Below, piece after piece: positions 16,552 through 26,106 of a stretch of 34,665 nucleotides of DNA. This DNA is from Planctomycetia bacterium. GTDB lineage: Bacteria > Planctomycetota > Phycisphaerae > Phycisphaerales > SM1A02. The stretch is taken from contig SYGP01000026.1 of assembly GCA_005799495.1 (NCBI GenBank), positions 1-34,665 of the forward strand. The letters run 5' to 3'. Every line of letters begins with the position of its first letter. The first letter of the stretch is position 1. Under the pieces are notes generated by a model. It did not search any database and was not told the origin of the DNA. It was given only the letters and a program-made list of their open reading frames with translations. The translations under genes were made by a program, and so were the position numbers.

Positions 16552-17639
16552 GTGGCAAGAAGTCCCTTCGTCCCATCCTTGTCCTTCGTTGCCATCCAAA
16601 GGACAGCAAGTGCAACAATCGGTCCCCAAAGGAAAGCGGTACGACCGCCGATGAACGCCTGCGCATAGAAGGGGGAGGCGACAAGAATCAAGCCGATCAG
16701 CACCGCAGGGTGGATCCGCCTGCGCAGCAGCAAGGCGAAGGGAAAGATCAGCCCGTAAAACCCAAGCAGCGCCAGATAGGCCCACTCCCCAGCGAAATTG
16801 CCGATGCCTGGGGCTCGAACCGCCCAGCCAAGGGCGAGACCGCTCAGCGCAGCCCACACCGCAGACAGCGCTGTCAGGTGTGCGGGGCGCGCCAGACCAT
16901 CGACCAGGGGCGCGCTGCCCTCTCGTGCATGGGCTCCAATCGTGAACGCAAGCTGCACGGACCAGAGTGCCACGAGAGCACCGTCGCGCACGGGTCCGCG
17001 CAGCGCATCCGACCACCACAGCGCAACGGCGAGCAGCGTGAGCCCAAACGCCACCCCAAACACCGCGAAGGTCAGGCGCGAGCCGCTGCGCAGGCGCGCG
17101 CGGTGGAATGTCAGATCAAGGAAAGGGCACGCCAGGAAGCCGAGCGCGACTGCTGGCGCAAGCGCGATCACATCACTGGCTGGAAGGGAACCGTTCGCCT
17201 CCAACGGCGGCCATGTGCCGCCACGCAGATGCGCAGCAACTGCACAGCCGGTCGCGATGGCAACCGCGACGGACATCCACAACCAGGCGCGTTCTCGAAA
17301 CAGTCGTGCACTCAGCAGTCCGGCGATCACCACGGCGAACCCGCCGACGGACGGCAGCATCCATCCCGCAAAGAACGCCTGATACGCAATCGTCACGAGC
17401 GAGAACCAACCGCACAGCGGAAGCAGCCGCTCCCGCAGCGCACGGACGCGTTCCGTCGACTGCAGCAATCCGAACCCTGCACACCCGACCACATTGGGCA
17501 CGAAGAAGATCCAGAAGCCGATCCACCCATAGCGCTGCAGCATCACGAACGGGAGGAACATCCCGATGCACCAAGTCCAACTGGCGGAACAGAACAGCCC
17601 CCAGCCCACGGCGGCTGCGATGGGGGATCGCTCACTCAT
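16548..17639 (-). CDS. Polytopic membrane protein of unknown function
   Basis: I do not recognise a characterised family. The 363-residue product is very hydrophobic, with about ten likely membrane segments: for example LFCSASWTWCIGMFLPFVML near the start, WIGFWIFFVPNVVGCAGFGL, SLVTIAYQAFFAGWML, VIALAPAVALGFLACPFL and a C-terminal LIGLILVASPF region. The first two segments recall the opening helices of sodium/solute symporters, but no transporter signature follows. It begins at the ATG at 17639, eight bases inside the end of the FmdB-like gene, and ends overlapping the DUF1800 start. This tight coupling on both sides suggests its job is tied to the DUF1800/DUF1501 pair or to the upstream isomerase. 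Confidence 0.8.
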   Translation of the reverse strand: MSERSPIAAAVGWGLFCSASWTWCIGMFLPFVMLQRYGWIGFWIFFVPNVVGCAGFGLLQSTERVRALRERLLPLCGWFSLVTIAYQAFFAGWMLPSVGGFAVVIAGLLSARLFRERAWLWMSVAVAIATGCAVAAHLRGGTWPPLEANGSLPASDVIALAPAVALGFLACPFLDLTFHRARLRSGSRLTFAVFGVAFGLTLLAVALWWSDALRGPVRDGALVALWSVQLAFTIGAHAREGSAPLVDGLARPAHLTALSAVWAALSGLALGWAVRAPGIGNFAGEWAYLALLGFYGLIFPFALLLRRRIHPAVLIGLILVASPFYAQAFIGGRTAFLWGPIVALAVLWMATKDKDGTKGLLAT

Positions 17640-17916
17640 CGCGGTGAATGCTCGGAGGACCCTGGCCCGCCTTCTTCTCCCACACGCCATCACCCGCCCG
17701 CTCGTACTTGGTGAAGCCCAGTCGGTCGAGATTCTTGTTGGACAAGCGCGACGCATCACTGCCGAACTGCATCTGACTGGCGACAGGAACCCGGCGCACG
17801 GGTCGCCCATCTTCTGGGTGACGAGTCAGCACCGCTTCACTCATCGGCTGGAACACCTCGAATGCCTCGCCATCGCTTCCGTCTGGGTTCACGACGCAGT
17901 AGAGATAGGTCGGCAT
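17632..17916 (-). CDS. FmdB-like small protein lacking zinc-ribbon cysteines
   Basis: The 94-residue product starts MPTYLYCVVNPDGSDGEAFE and continues VFQPMSEAVLTRHPEDGRPVRRV, which aligns with the FmdB/CxxC zinc-ribbon family (MPTYxYxC..CG..FE..Q.M.E..L..CP.CGG.V.R). Here the paired cysteines are replaced (NPDG and HPEDG), leaving one cysteine, so it cannot form the usual zinc ribbon. The start is certain: GGAGG lies seven bases before the ATG at 17916. It begins two bases after the isomerase stop and overlaps the membrane-protein start. The C-terminal half (about 45-94) is polar and probably flexible. Function unknown. Confidence 0.82.
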   Translation of the reverse strand: MPTYLYCVVNPDGSDGEAFEVFQPMSEAVLTRHPEDGRPVRRVPVASQMQFGSDASRLSNKNLDRLGFTKYERAGDGVWEKKAGQGPPSIHRDE

Positions 17917-17918
17917 CG

Positions 17919-18764
17919 CTATCCCTCCAGTGTAGAACGCTCACGCTCGAGCAACGACAGCGCTTGCGCGATATCCGCGTCACGGCAGCGTCCCGATTCG
18001 CGTTCAATCGCCAGGTGCACAGGCTGCCCACGCCAACGCAGCGGCGCCACCACACGCAGGAAATCCGCCCACGGAACGACGCCCTCGCCCACCGGGACAT
18101 CGCGTCCCCAGGTGCCGGCGCGCTCCGTGGGTTGCGCGTCCTTGATGTGCACCTGTCGGATCCACGGGGCGAGCGCCTTCGCAGACTCCAGCGGATCGCC
18201 CATGCCATAGAGCACCATGTTCGCGGGATCGAAGTTCACGCCCACCCCATGCGGCGCGAGCGCTTCGAGCGCCGCGATCAGCGTGGGCGCGCTTTCCTGC
18301 CCCGTCTCGAGGGCGCATGCGACTCCGTGGCGCGCCAGTGCATCCGCCACCAGCCCGATCCGCTCGAGCATGGTGCGCCGCCTGGGATCTGCGGCGTCGT
18401 GCGGCAGGAATCCGCCGTGAAATGTCACGAGCGCAATGTCGTACCGTTGTGCAATCGCCGCCACCTGCAAGGCGCGGTCGAGATTGGCACCCCAGTGCGC
18501 ATCGCTGCGAACGCCACCCGTCGCGGCGATGGACTCGAGGGTCGAGTAGTCCTCGCCCGCCATTGCCAACATGCCGCTGACGACCTCGATGCCCTCGCCG
18601 CGAAGGACTTCGATGCCATCGTGCCACAGTGGATCCATGGCGCAGGGCACGAGGGAGAGTTGAACACACCCGACCCCAAGCGCATGCAGGCGATCCGCAA
18701 GCGCACGGGGCGATTCCGGGCGCAAACTCCAGGAACACACGGCGATTCTCGGGTGAGGCTGCAT
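17919..18764 (-). CDS. Sugar phosphate isomerase/epimerase (xylose isomerase-like TIM barrel)
   Basis: AP-endonuclease-2/xylose isomerase-like TIM barrel, usually a metal-dependent sugar or inositol isomerase or epimerase. The 281-residue product shows the barrel strand ends and metal-ligand segments: AVCSWSLRPES, LVTFHGGFLPHD, ALETGQES, GVNFDPANMVLYGMGDP, RQVHIKDAQP and AIERESG at the C-terminus. The specific substrate cannot be read from the sequence. The only possible start near the family N-terminus is the ATG at 18764. An AGGAG abuts it with no spacer, whereas TAGCAT lies nine bases upstream, so a leaderless message is more plausible than normal Shine-Dalgarno initiation. It heads a five-gene operon. 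Confidence 0.87.
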   Translation of the reverse strand: MQPHPRIAVCSWSLRPESPRALADRLHALGVGCVQLSLVPCAMDPLWHDGIEVLRGEGIEVVSGMLAMAGEDYSTLESIAATGGVRSDAHWGANLDRALQVAAIAQRYDIALVTFHGGFLPHDAADPRRRTMLERIGLVADALARHGVACALETGQESAPTLIAALEALAPHGVGVNFDPANMVLYGMGDPLESAKALAPWIRQVHIKDAQPTERAGTWGRDVPVGEGVVPWADFLRVVAPLRWRGQPVHLAIERESGRCRDADIAQALSLLERERSTLEG

Positions 18765-18773
18765 CTCCTGCCG

Positions 18774-18783
18774 ATGCTATGAT
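18774..18783. promoter_or_regulatory. Overlapping divergent -10-like elements
   Basis: The minus strand reads TAGCAT (18779-18774), nine bases before the isomerase ATG. The plus strand reads TATGAT (18778-18783), 32 bases before the DUF4442-like ATG. The two hexamers share two base pairs, so the divergent transcripts would compete for polymerase. Neither has an obvious -35. Confidence 0.35.
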
Positions 18784-18815
18784 TTCGAGGTTCGACGCAC
18801 ATTCGAATCGCCCCC

Positions 18816-21499
<2,684 letters not shown>

Positions 21500-21553
21500 G
21501 GGAGCAGGCGAGCGCCGGATGTGCGCGGCAGATCAGGCGCGAACGACGGACCG

Positions 21554-22114
21554 TCACAGGCCTGCGGCGGGCGCGGCGGGGGCGGCAGGCGCGGCAGGAA
21601 CTGCTCCCTTCGGCGCTGATGGCGGCATCGCCGCAGGTGCTTCGGCAGTGGGCTGGTGCACACCATCGGCGCCGCGCAGCACCATGCGTGCCTCTTGCTC
21701 GCTGGCTGCCGCGCGCGCCTTCACCGAACCATCGTTGGCCATCGAACCGATCCACCAACTGCTCGTGCCGTCGCGCTCCGCGTGAGCGGCAATCAGCATG
21801 CCGCCCGCGTGCACGAGTGGTCCGTGCACTTCACGCCAAATGCCTTCGATGCCGAAAGTCTGCTCCACCACATCGCCGCGCGCATCCACGGCGAGCAGTC
21901 GCCAACGCACGGGCGCCGCTCGATTTCCGTTGCCCGTGACCTGCAGATTCCATGCCTGTTGTCGCCACTGGAAACTCGGCAAGTTCACAACCTGCGATCC
22001 CGGGAAGATGGATCCACCGATCATCCAGGCGAAGACGCCCGCAAGCACCACGAAGATCACGATGCGGATCGCAAGGCTGCGAAGACCGAGAAGGAGTTGC
22101 AGGAACGCGGCCAC
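21554..22114 (-). CDS. Small membrane-anchored protein of unknown function
   Basis: Unrecognised. The 186-residue product has one N-terminal membrane segment (about residues 14-35, IRIVIFVVLAGVFAWMIGGS), a soluble region of about 110 residues probably outside the membrane (for example FQWRQQAWNLQVTGNG and GIWREVHGPLVHAGGMLIAA), and a low-complexity Ala/Pro tail with APA repeats. The start is a GTG at 22114 with no Shine-Dalgarno but with TAGTAT nine bases upstream, consistent with its own leaderless promoter. It follows uppP by 59 bases on the same strand. Function cannot be inferred beyond a cell-envelope location. Confidence 0.65.
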   Translation of the reverse strand: MAAFLQLLLGLRSLAIRIVIFVVLAGVFAWMIGGSIFPGSQVVNLPSFQWRQQAWNLQVTGNGNRAAPVRWRLLAVDARGDVVEQTFGIEGIWREVHGPLVHAGGMLIAAHAERDGTSSWWIGSMANDGSVKARAAASEQEARMVLRGADGVHQPTAEAPAAMPPSAPKGAVPAAPAAPAAPAAGL

Positions 22115-22123
22115 GAGGAATGG

Positions 22124-22129
22124 ATACTA
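22124..22129 (-). promoter_or_regulatory. -10-like element TAGTAT
   Basis: The minus strand reads TAGTAT nine bases before the GTG start at 22114, the same hexamer as at rpmH. No -35 is evident. It would give the small membrane protein its own start separate from uppP. Confidence 0.35.
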
Positions 22130-22173
22130 CGCGGTTGCCGCACAGGGCTTGCACAGGCGCGAGAGCGCCCGCC

Positions 22174-23070
22174 TCAACGCGGAATCCATCCCTGCAACAG
22201 CGCGATCCCGACGAGCACGGCAAGCGCGATCCGCCACCAGCCAAACAGCGCGAAGCCGCCGCGGCCGAGGAACCCCACGAGCCACCGAATGCTCAGGACG
22301 GCGCTGATGAAAGCCGCGACGAGCCCAACTCCAATCGGCAGCCAACCGCCGAGGAGTTCGAGCGATCCACCCGACGACAGCATCTTCGATCCCTTGTACA
22401 CGCATGCACCGCCGAGTGTCGGCAGCGCGAGGAGGAACGAGTATCGCGCCGCCTCACGCGGATGCATGCCGCAGGCGAGCGCCGCCACGATGGTGACCAT
22501 GGACCGCGAGGTGCCTGGCACCATGGCGATGCACTGGACAAGGCCGATGGCCAACGCAGCCAGGGCTGAGATGGATGCACCCGTGGGCCGTGCATGGGCA
22601 TCGGCCGCTGACTCTGCCGCGCGGCGGCGTACCGAGGGAGCGATGATCAGCATCGCCACGCCGCCGACGGCAAGGGCGCACATCACGGGAAGGCTGCCAA
22701 ACAGCAGTTGTTCGATGCGTTCGTCGAACAGTTTGCCGATCACCGCTGCGGGCAGGAACGACAGCAGCAGGTTGCGGGCAAGGCGCAGGTCTGCATCCAT
22801 CGACACACACTGCACTCGGGCGATGCCTCCGATCCAACGAAGCATGGCGTACAGCATCGCCCGCACATCATTCCTGTAGAGGCCGAGCACTGCGAGCACT
22901 GCTGCACCCTGCACCACGATGTTGAACTGATCGATGGCGCTGCGGTTGGCCTCGGTGTCGGCAAGTCCGAGTGCGCGCGAAACCAGAATCAGGTGTCCCG
23001 TCGAACTGACGGGCAGGTACTCGGTGATTCCCTCGACAATGCCGAGCAGAATGGCTTGCAGCAGTGTCAC
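22174..23070 (-). CDS. uppP: Undecaprenyl-diphosphatase
   Basis: Dephosphorylates undecaprenyl diphosphate to recycle the lipid carrier for peptidoglycan and other envelope polymers; integral membrane protein. The 298-residue product carries both family signatures: GIVEGITEYLPVSSTGHLIL at the N-terminus and MVPGTSRSMVTI in the middle, with several membrane helices. The start is the GTG at 23070, supported by AAGGGAG six bases upstream and by overlap with the KARI-like stop codon as GTGA. The longer open frame to 23184 is a shadow of that gene. Coupling to a reductoisomerase-like gene is unusual. Confidence 0.93.
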   Translation of the reverse strand: MTLLQAILLGIVEGITEYLPVSSTGHLILVSRALGLADTEANRSAIDQFNIVVQGAAVLAVLGLYRNDVRAMLYAMLRWIGGIARVQCVSMDADLRLARNLLLSFLPAAVIGKLFDERIEQLLFGSLPVMCALAVGGVAMLIIAPSVRRRAAESAADAHARPTGASISALAALAIGLVQCIAMVPGTSRSMVTIVAALACGMHPREAARYSFLLALPTLGGACVYKGSKMLSSGGSLELLGGWLPIGVGLVAAFISAVLSIRWLVGFLGRGGFALFGWWRIALAVLVGIALLQGWIPR

Positions 23071-24089
23071 TGTGAACTCCCTTGTGGGATGCGCAGCCAG
23101 GGCAGGAGCGCGCGTACCTCGCGCCCTGCAGATTCCACGCCACTTGCGTGCAGTTCGCGGCGCAACCCGGATGTTCGCGGCCACCCCGCCGCCGTTTCAG
23201 AGGCCAGCCTCTGCGCGAAAGATCCGTCTTGCACCGATGTCAACATTGCCTTCAGCCTCTCGCGAAGTGCATCGTCCACGATGCGCGGCGCCGCGTCCAC
23301 GGCACCGAAACGGGCCGTTGGCGAAATGGCGCTGAGCATCCCATCGAGGCCTCGATCACACACGAGATCCGCGATCTGCTTCACCTCGTGCGCGCACTCC
23401 ATGTATGCGATGAGCGGCGGGTAGCCAGCCTGCACGAGCGTTTCGTACGCGGCTCGGATCAGCCCCATCAGTCCGCCGCACAACACCGCTTGCTCGCCGA
23501 AGAGATCGGTCTCCGCCTCGGCGGCGAATGTCGTCCGAACGACTCCAGCTCGGGTGCAGCCAATGCCGTCCGCCCAGCCGAGCGCGAGGAGTTCTGCGTC
23601 GGCTGCGTTCGAGGAGTCTGCCGTTGCGAGCAGAGCTGGAATCCCCATGCCTTCGAGGAATCGCTGGCGAAGCGCTGTGCCAGGCCCCTTGGGTGCAAGC
23701 AGCACGGCGCCGCGGGACTTGGGTAGCGAGACAAGTCCAAAGTGGGCGGAAAAGCCATGCAGGAAACCGATGACCGCGCTCGGGCGCATGGCGTCAAGAA
23801 GCGGGGGGATCAGTTTGGAATGCAGGGTGTCGGGCAGTGCGGCAATCACCAAGTCCGCTTCCGCAGCCGCGCCAACAGCATCGACAGGGGAGAACCCGTC
23901 CGTTTCGGCAGCAGCAAATCCGCGAGACTCGGTACTGCAGCCGATCCGTACCGATACCCCCGAATCCCGCAGATTTTGCGCATGTGCGCGCCCTTGATTG
24001 CCATAGCCAATAATCGCAACTGTCTTTCCTGCAAAGGCTTGTCGTGCATAACTGACTTCGCCTTCACTTACGAGTTGAGAATCTGTCAC
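23067..24089 (-). CDS. Divergent ketol-acid reductoisomerase-like protein
   Basis: Ketol-acid reductoisomerase (IlvC) makes dihydroxy acids for branched-chain amino acids. The 340-residue product has the Rossmann start IIGYGNQGRAHAQNLRDSGV, then FLHGFSAHFG, APKGPG, the metal-ligand segment AEAETDLFGEQAVLCGG, YMECAHEVKQIADL and AISPTARFGAV, so the fold and metal site look intact. It departs from typical IlvC in several segments: APKGPG is followed by Thr-Ala instead of the usual His, and the cofactor loop is unusual. No ilvB, ilvN or leu genes are near; it is translationally coupled to uppP. It may be a true IlvC or a paralogue with another substrate. The start is a GTG at 24089 without Shine-Dalgarno. 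Confidence 0.8.
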   Translation of the reverse strand: MTDSQLVSEGEVSYARQAFAGKTVAIIGYGNQGRAHAQNLRDSGVSVRIGCSTESRGFAAAETDGFSPVDAVGAAAEADLVIAALPDTLHSKLIPPLLDAMRPSAVIGFLHGFSAHFGLVSLPKSRGAVLLAPKGPGTALRQRFLEGMGIPALLATADSSNAADAELLALGWADGIGCTRAGVVRTTFAAEAETDLFGEQAVLCGGLMGLIRAAYETLVQAGYPPLIAYMECAHEVKQIADLVCDRGLDGMLSAISPTARFGAVDAAPRIVDDALRERLKAMLTSVQDGSFAQRLASETAAGWPRTSGLRRELHASGVESAGREVRALLPWLRIPQGSSQ

Positions 24090-24095
24090 TTCAAC

Positions 24096-24125
24096 AGACT
24101 AACAAAAGAACAATTTGGCTTGCAA
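24096..24125 (-). promoter_or_regulatory. Candidate promoter of the KARI-like/uppP operon
   Basis: In an A/T-rich stretch, the minus strand has TTGCAA (24125-24120) and TAGTCT (24101-24096) with an 18-base spacer. The -10 lies six bases before the GTG start. This predicts a leaderless message. Confidence 0.4.
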
Positions 24126-24209
24126 AAACGTATTTGAAATGCAGATTGAAGTGCGGCGTTGAATTTCGACGCATTTGTTCAGGCTTTGTTCCCCAGTTGG
24201 ACGATAACC

Positions 24210-24599
24210 ATGGTCATGATCCCCCAAAGTGCAGCCGATCGACGCGCAGCCGATCGTTTCTCGCCGCAGGTGGGCTACAGCCGCGTTGTTGTTTCCGTGG
24301 ATAAGCCGAACCGTTCTGGGAGTCCGTTGGAGGGGCACGCCTACGACGTGTCCCTCAGTGGGCTCCGTTTCGAACTGGATGAGCCGCTCGAAGAGGGCAC
24401 GCCCATCGAAGTTGAACTTCACCTTCCTGGTCTCCTTCACTCGATCCGATCCACGGGGCGCGTTGTACGGGTTCTCGATGAGTTGGAAGACGCTGGCCCG
24501 CAGCGGATGGCGCTGGCCTTCCGTTCCTTCCCGTCGCCGCTCGATGCATCCCGTCTGACCAAGCATCTCGCGAGCGGATACTTCGGTCCGGAACAGTAA
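24210..24599 (+). CDS. PilZ-domain protein
   Basis: PilZ domains bind cyclic di-GMP. The 129-residue product has an arginine-rich N-terminal stretch (DRRAADRFSP), the DVSLSG turn matching the D/NxSxxG motif, and the beta-barrel LEEGTPIEVELHLPG and TGRVVRVL. Ligand-binding arginines are present but not in the exact RxxxR spacing I can be certain of, so c-di-GMP binding is probable rather than shown. A TTG at 24159 would give a longer form; the ATG at 24210 is preferred, with a second ATG at 24216 that sits seven bases after GATAAC. The rnc gene follows after 36 bases. Confidence 0.8.
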   Translation: MVMIPQSAADRRAADRFSPQVGYSRVVVSVDKPNRSGSPLEGHAYDVSLSGLRFELDEPLEEGTPIEVELHLPGLLHSIRSTGRVVRVLDELEDAGPQRMALAFRSFPSPLDASRLTKHLASGYFGPEQ

Positions 24600-24635
24600 C
24601 GCGCAGCGCGGCCGTTTGGCTGTGCGGAGAGCCTG

Positions 24636-25457
24636 ATGCCGATCAGTGCGGAAGCCCAGTCGCAGATTGAGACCATCCTTGGGCATCGCTTTTCCGACCC
24701 CGCTCTGATCGCATGTGCGCTCACGCACGCTTCGTTCGCCACCGTCCGGACCGACAGCAACGAACGCCTTGAGCTCCTCGGCGACAGCATCCTGGGCTTC
24801 ATCGTCTGCGAGCATCTCTTTGCGCGCTACCCCGAGGCGGACGAAGGAACGCTCACGAAGCTCAAGTCGTACCTCGTGAGCAGGGCAAAGTGTGCGGAGT
24901 ATTCCGCGCACCTTGGGCTGTCCCCGCTCATCATTGTCGGGAAGGGGTTCGCAGGGAGCGCACTGCCCATTTCGATCGCGGGCAGCTGCCTCGAAGCACT
25001 GATCGCAGCGCTCTACCTCGATGCTGGGCTGGATGCCGCGCGAGCATTCGTACTGCGCACCGTCGAGCCACATGTCGAATCGGCATACAGAACGGGTCAT
25101 CAGATGAATTTCAAGAGCGTTCTGCAGCAGGTGGCGCAGGCGATGAGTGCAGGCGTTCCCGTGTACTGCGTGGTCGATCAGCAGGGGCCAGATCACTCCA
25201 AAGCCTTCGCGGTTCGCGCGGAACTTGGTGAACGCGCATTCGAGCCGCAGTGGGGGCTCACCAAGAAGTCCGCCGAACAGGCGGCTGCACTGGCGGCGCT
25301 TCGGGAACTGGGACTCGCCGAGGGTGACGAGCCCGAAGTCAGGATCCGCTTTGATCGTCTCGCTTCTGCCGCTCAGGCGAGCGCGGATGCGAGCGTGGCG
25401 GACACGTCTGCGGGCGGCGCATCACCATCGACCGTCAGATCTGCGAGCGATTCGTAG
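24636..25457 (+). CDS. rnc: Ribonuclease III with altered metal-site residue
   Basis: Cleaves double-stranded RNA, matures rRNA and processes mRNA. The 273-residue product has the signature NERLELLGDSILGF (Glu43, Glu46, Asp50), the second metal segment ending in Glu120 (SCLEALIAALYLD), and a C-terminal double-stranded RNA-binding domain from about 155 to 230. At the position of E. coli Asp114 it has Ser117. A low-complexity Ala/Ser tail of about 30 residues follows the RNA-binding domain, and this tail is the part that overlaps aroK. The ATG at 24636 has GGAG about six bases upstream. Confidence 0.93.
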   Translation: MPISAEAQSQIETILGHRFSDPALIACALTHASFATVRTDSNERLELLGDSILGFIVCEHLFARYPEADEGTLTKLKSYLVSRAKCAEYSAHLGLSPLIIVGKGFAGSALPISIAGSCLEALIAALYLDAGLDAARAFVLRTVEPHVESAYRTGHQMNFKSVLQQVAQAMSAGVPVYCVVDQQGPDHSKAFAVRAELGERAFEPQWGLTKKSAEQAAALAALRELGLAEGDEPEVRIRFDRLASAAQASADASVADTSAGGASPSTVRSASDS

Positions 25458-25921
25458 CCGGCGCTGCGCGCGGCGTGCAGTGCCGCCAATTCCTGATCAA
25501 GTGGCGCGGGAGTGAGCCGGGGTCGATCGCCTTCGCAGGCTTGGAGGCGTTCAACCAATCTTGCCACGGATGTCCGAAGCCACACGATTCGCCAACCCTC
25601 CGAGCGTGCGCGCCGCAGTTGGGCGGCGCTTCGCGGATCGCTGGGCGCACCACCACCCACCGCCAGCACCGCACCGCCGCCGCTTCGGGCGTTAATCCCC
25701 GTCAAGACATCGCGGATCGAATCTGACTCGAGCGTGCGCCACGCGGGTTCACCCTGCTGCGCAAAGACATCGCGAACCGTGGGCAGCCCGGATCGACGCA
25801 GCGCGTGCTCATCGAGATCGTCGAATGTCCAACCCAACCTCGTCGCAAGCAGCGCCCCAACGGTGGTCTTGCCCGCCCCCCGCATGCCAATCAGAATGAT
25901 CCCCCGAAGCGGAGGTGCCAT
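25373..25921 (-). CDS. aroK: Shikimate kinase
   Basis: Phosphorylates shikimate in aromatic amino acid synthesis; cytoplasmic. The 182-residue product has the P-loop GMRGAGKTT (Lys18), FDDLDEHAL with the shikimate-binding aspartate, VFAQQGEPAWR, AVGGGAPSD and the lid DRPRLTP. Its last 28 codons lie antisense to the rnc tail (85 bases of overlap). The ATG at 25921 lies three bases after the rpmH stop, so the two are co-transcribed. There is no strong Shine-Dalgarno; translation is probably coupled to rpmH. Confidence 0.94.
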   Translation of the reverse strand: MAPPLRGIILIGMRGAGKTTVGALLATRLGWTFDDLDEHALRRSGLPTVRDVFAQQGEPAWRTLESDSIRDVLTGINARSGGGAVLAVGGGAPSDPRSAAQLRRARSEGWRIVWLRTSVARLVERLQACEGDRPRLTPAPLDQELAALHAARSAGYESLADLTVDGDAPPADVSATLASALA

Positions 25922-25924
25922 CGC

Positions 25925-26059
25925 TCAGCGCGGATTGATGCGACGACCGACGCGGCGCTTGCGGTTGACGATCTTGCGACCTGCGCGGGTCTTCATGCGG
26001 GCACGGAAGCCCACCGAGCGGACCTTCTTTCGGCGGCTGGTCTTGTGGGGGTAATGCAT
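25925..26059 (-). CDS. rpmH: 50S ribosomal protein L34
   Basis: Smallest protein of the large ribosomal subunit. The 44-residue product begins MHYPHKTSRRKKVRSVGFRA and has the invariant segment GFRARMKTRAGRKIV, then NRKRRVGRRINPR. It is short and extremely basic, as expected for L34. The start at 26059 has no Shine-Dalgarno, but a good promoter ends ten bases upstream. In most bacteria rpmH sits next to rnpA and dnaA near the origin; here it lies between phoU and aroK, with neither rnpA nor dnaA in the window. Confidence 0.93.
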   Translation of the reverse strand: MHYPHKTSRRKKVRSVGFRARMKTRAGRKIVNRKRRVGRRINPR

Positions 26060-26069
26060 GGGGGTGCAG

Positions 26070-26097
26070 ATACTAGCGGATGATCCGTCGGCGGCAA
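26070..26097 (-). promoter_or_regulatory. Candidate rpmH-aroK promoter
   Basis: The minus strand has TTGCCG (26097-26092) and TAGTAT (26075-26070) with a 16-base spacer; each matches four of six consensus positions. The start of transcription would fall within a few bases of the rpmH ATG. It lies in the 47-base gap after phoU, so rpmH need not depend on the pho operon. Confidence 0.45.
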
Positions 26098-26106
26098 GCG
26101 GCGCGT

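Noticed and set aside
18806-18815. ATTCGAATCG resembling a tRNA T-loop
   Set aside because: No acceptor, D or anticodon stems around it.
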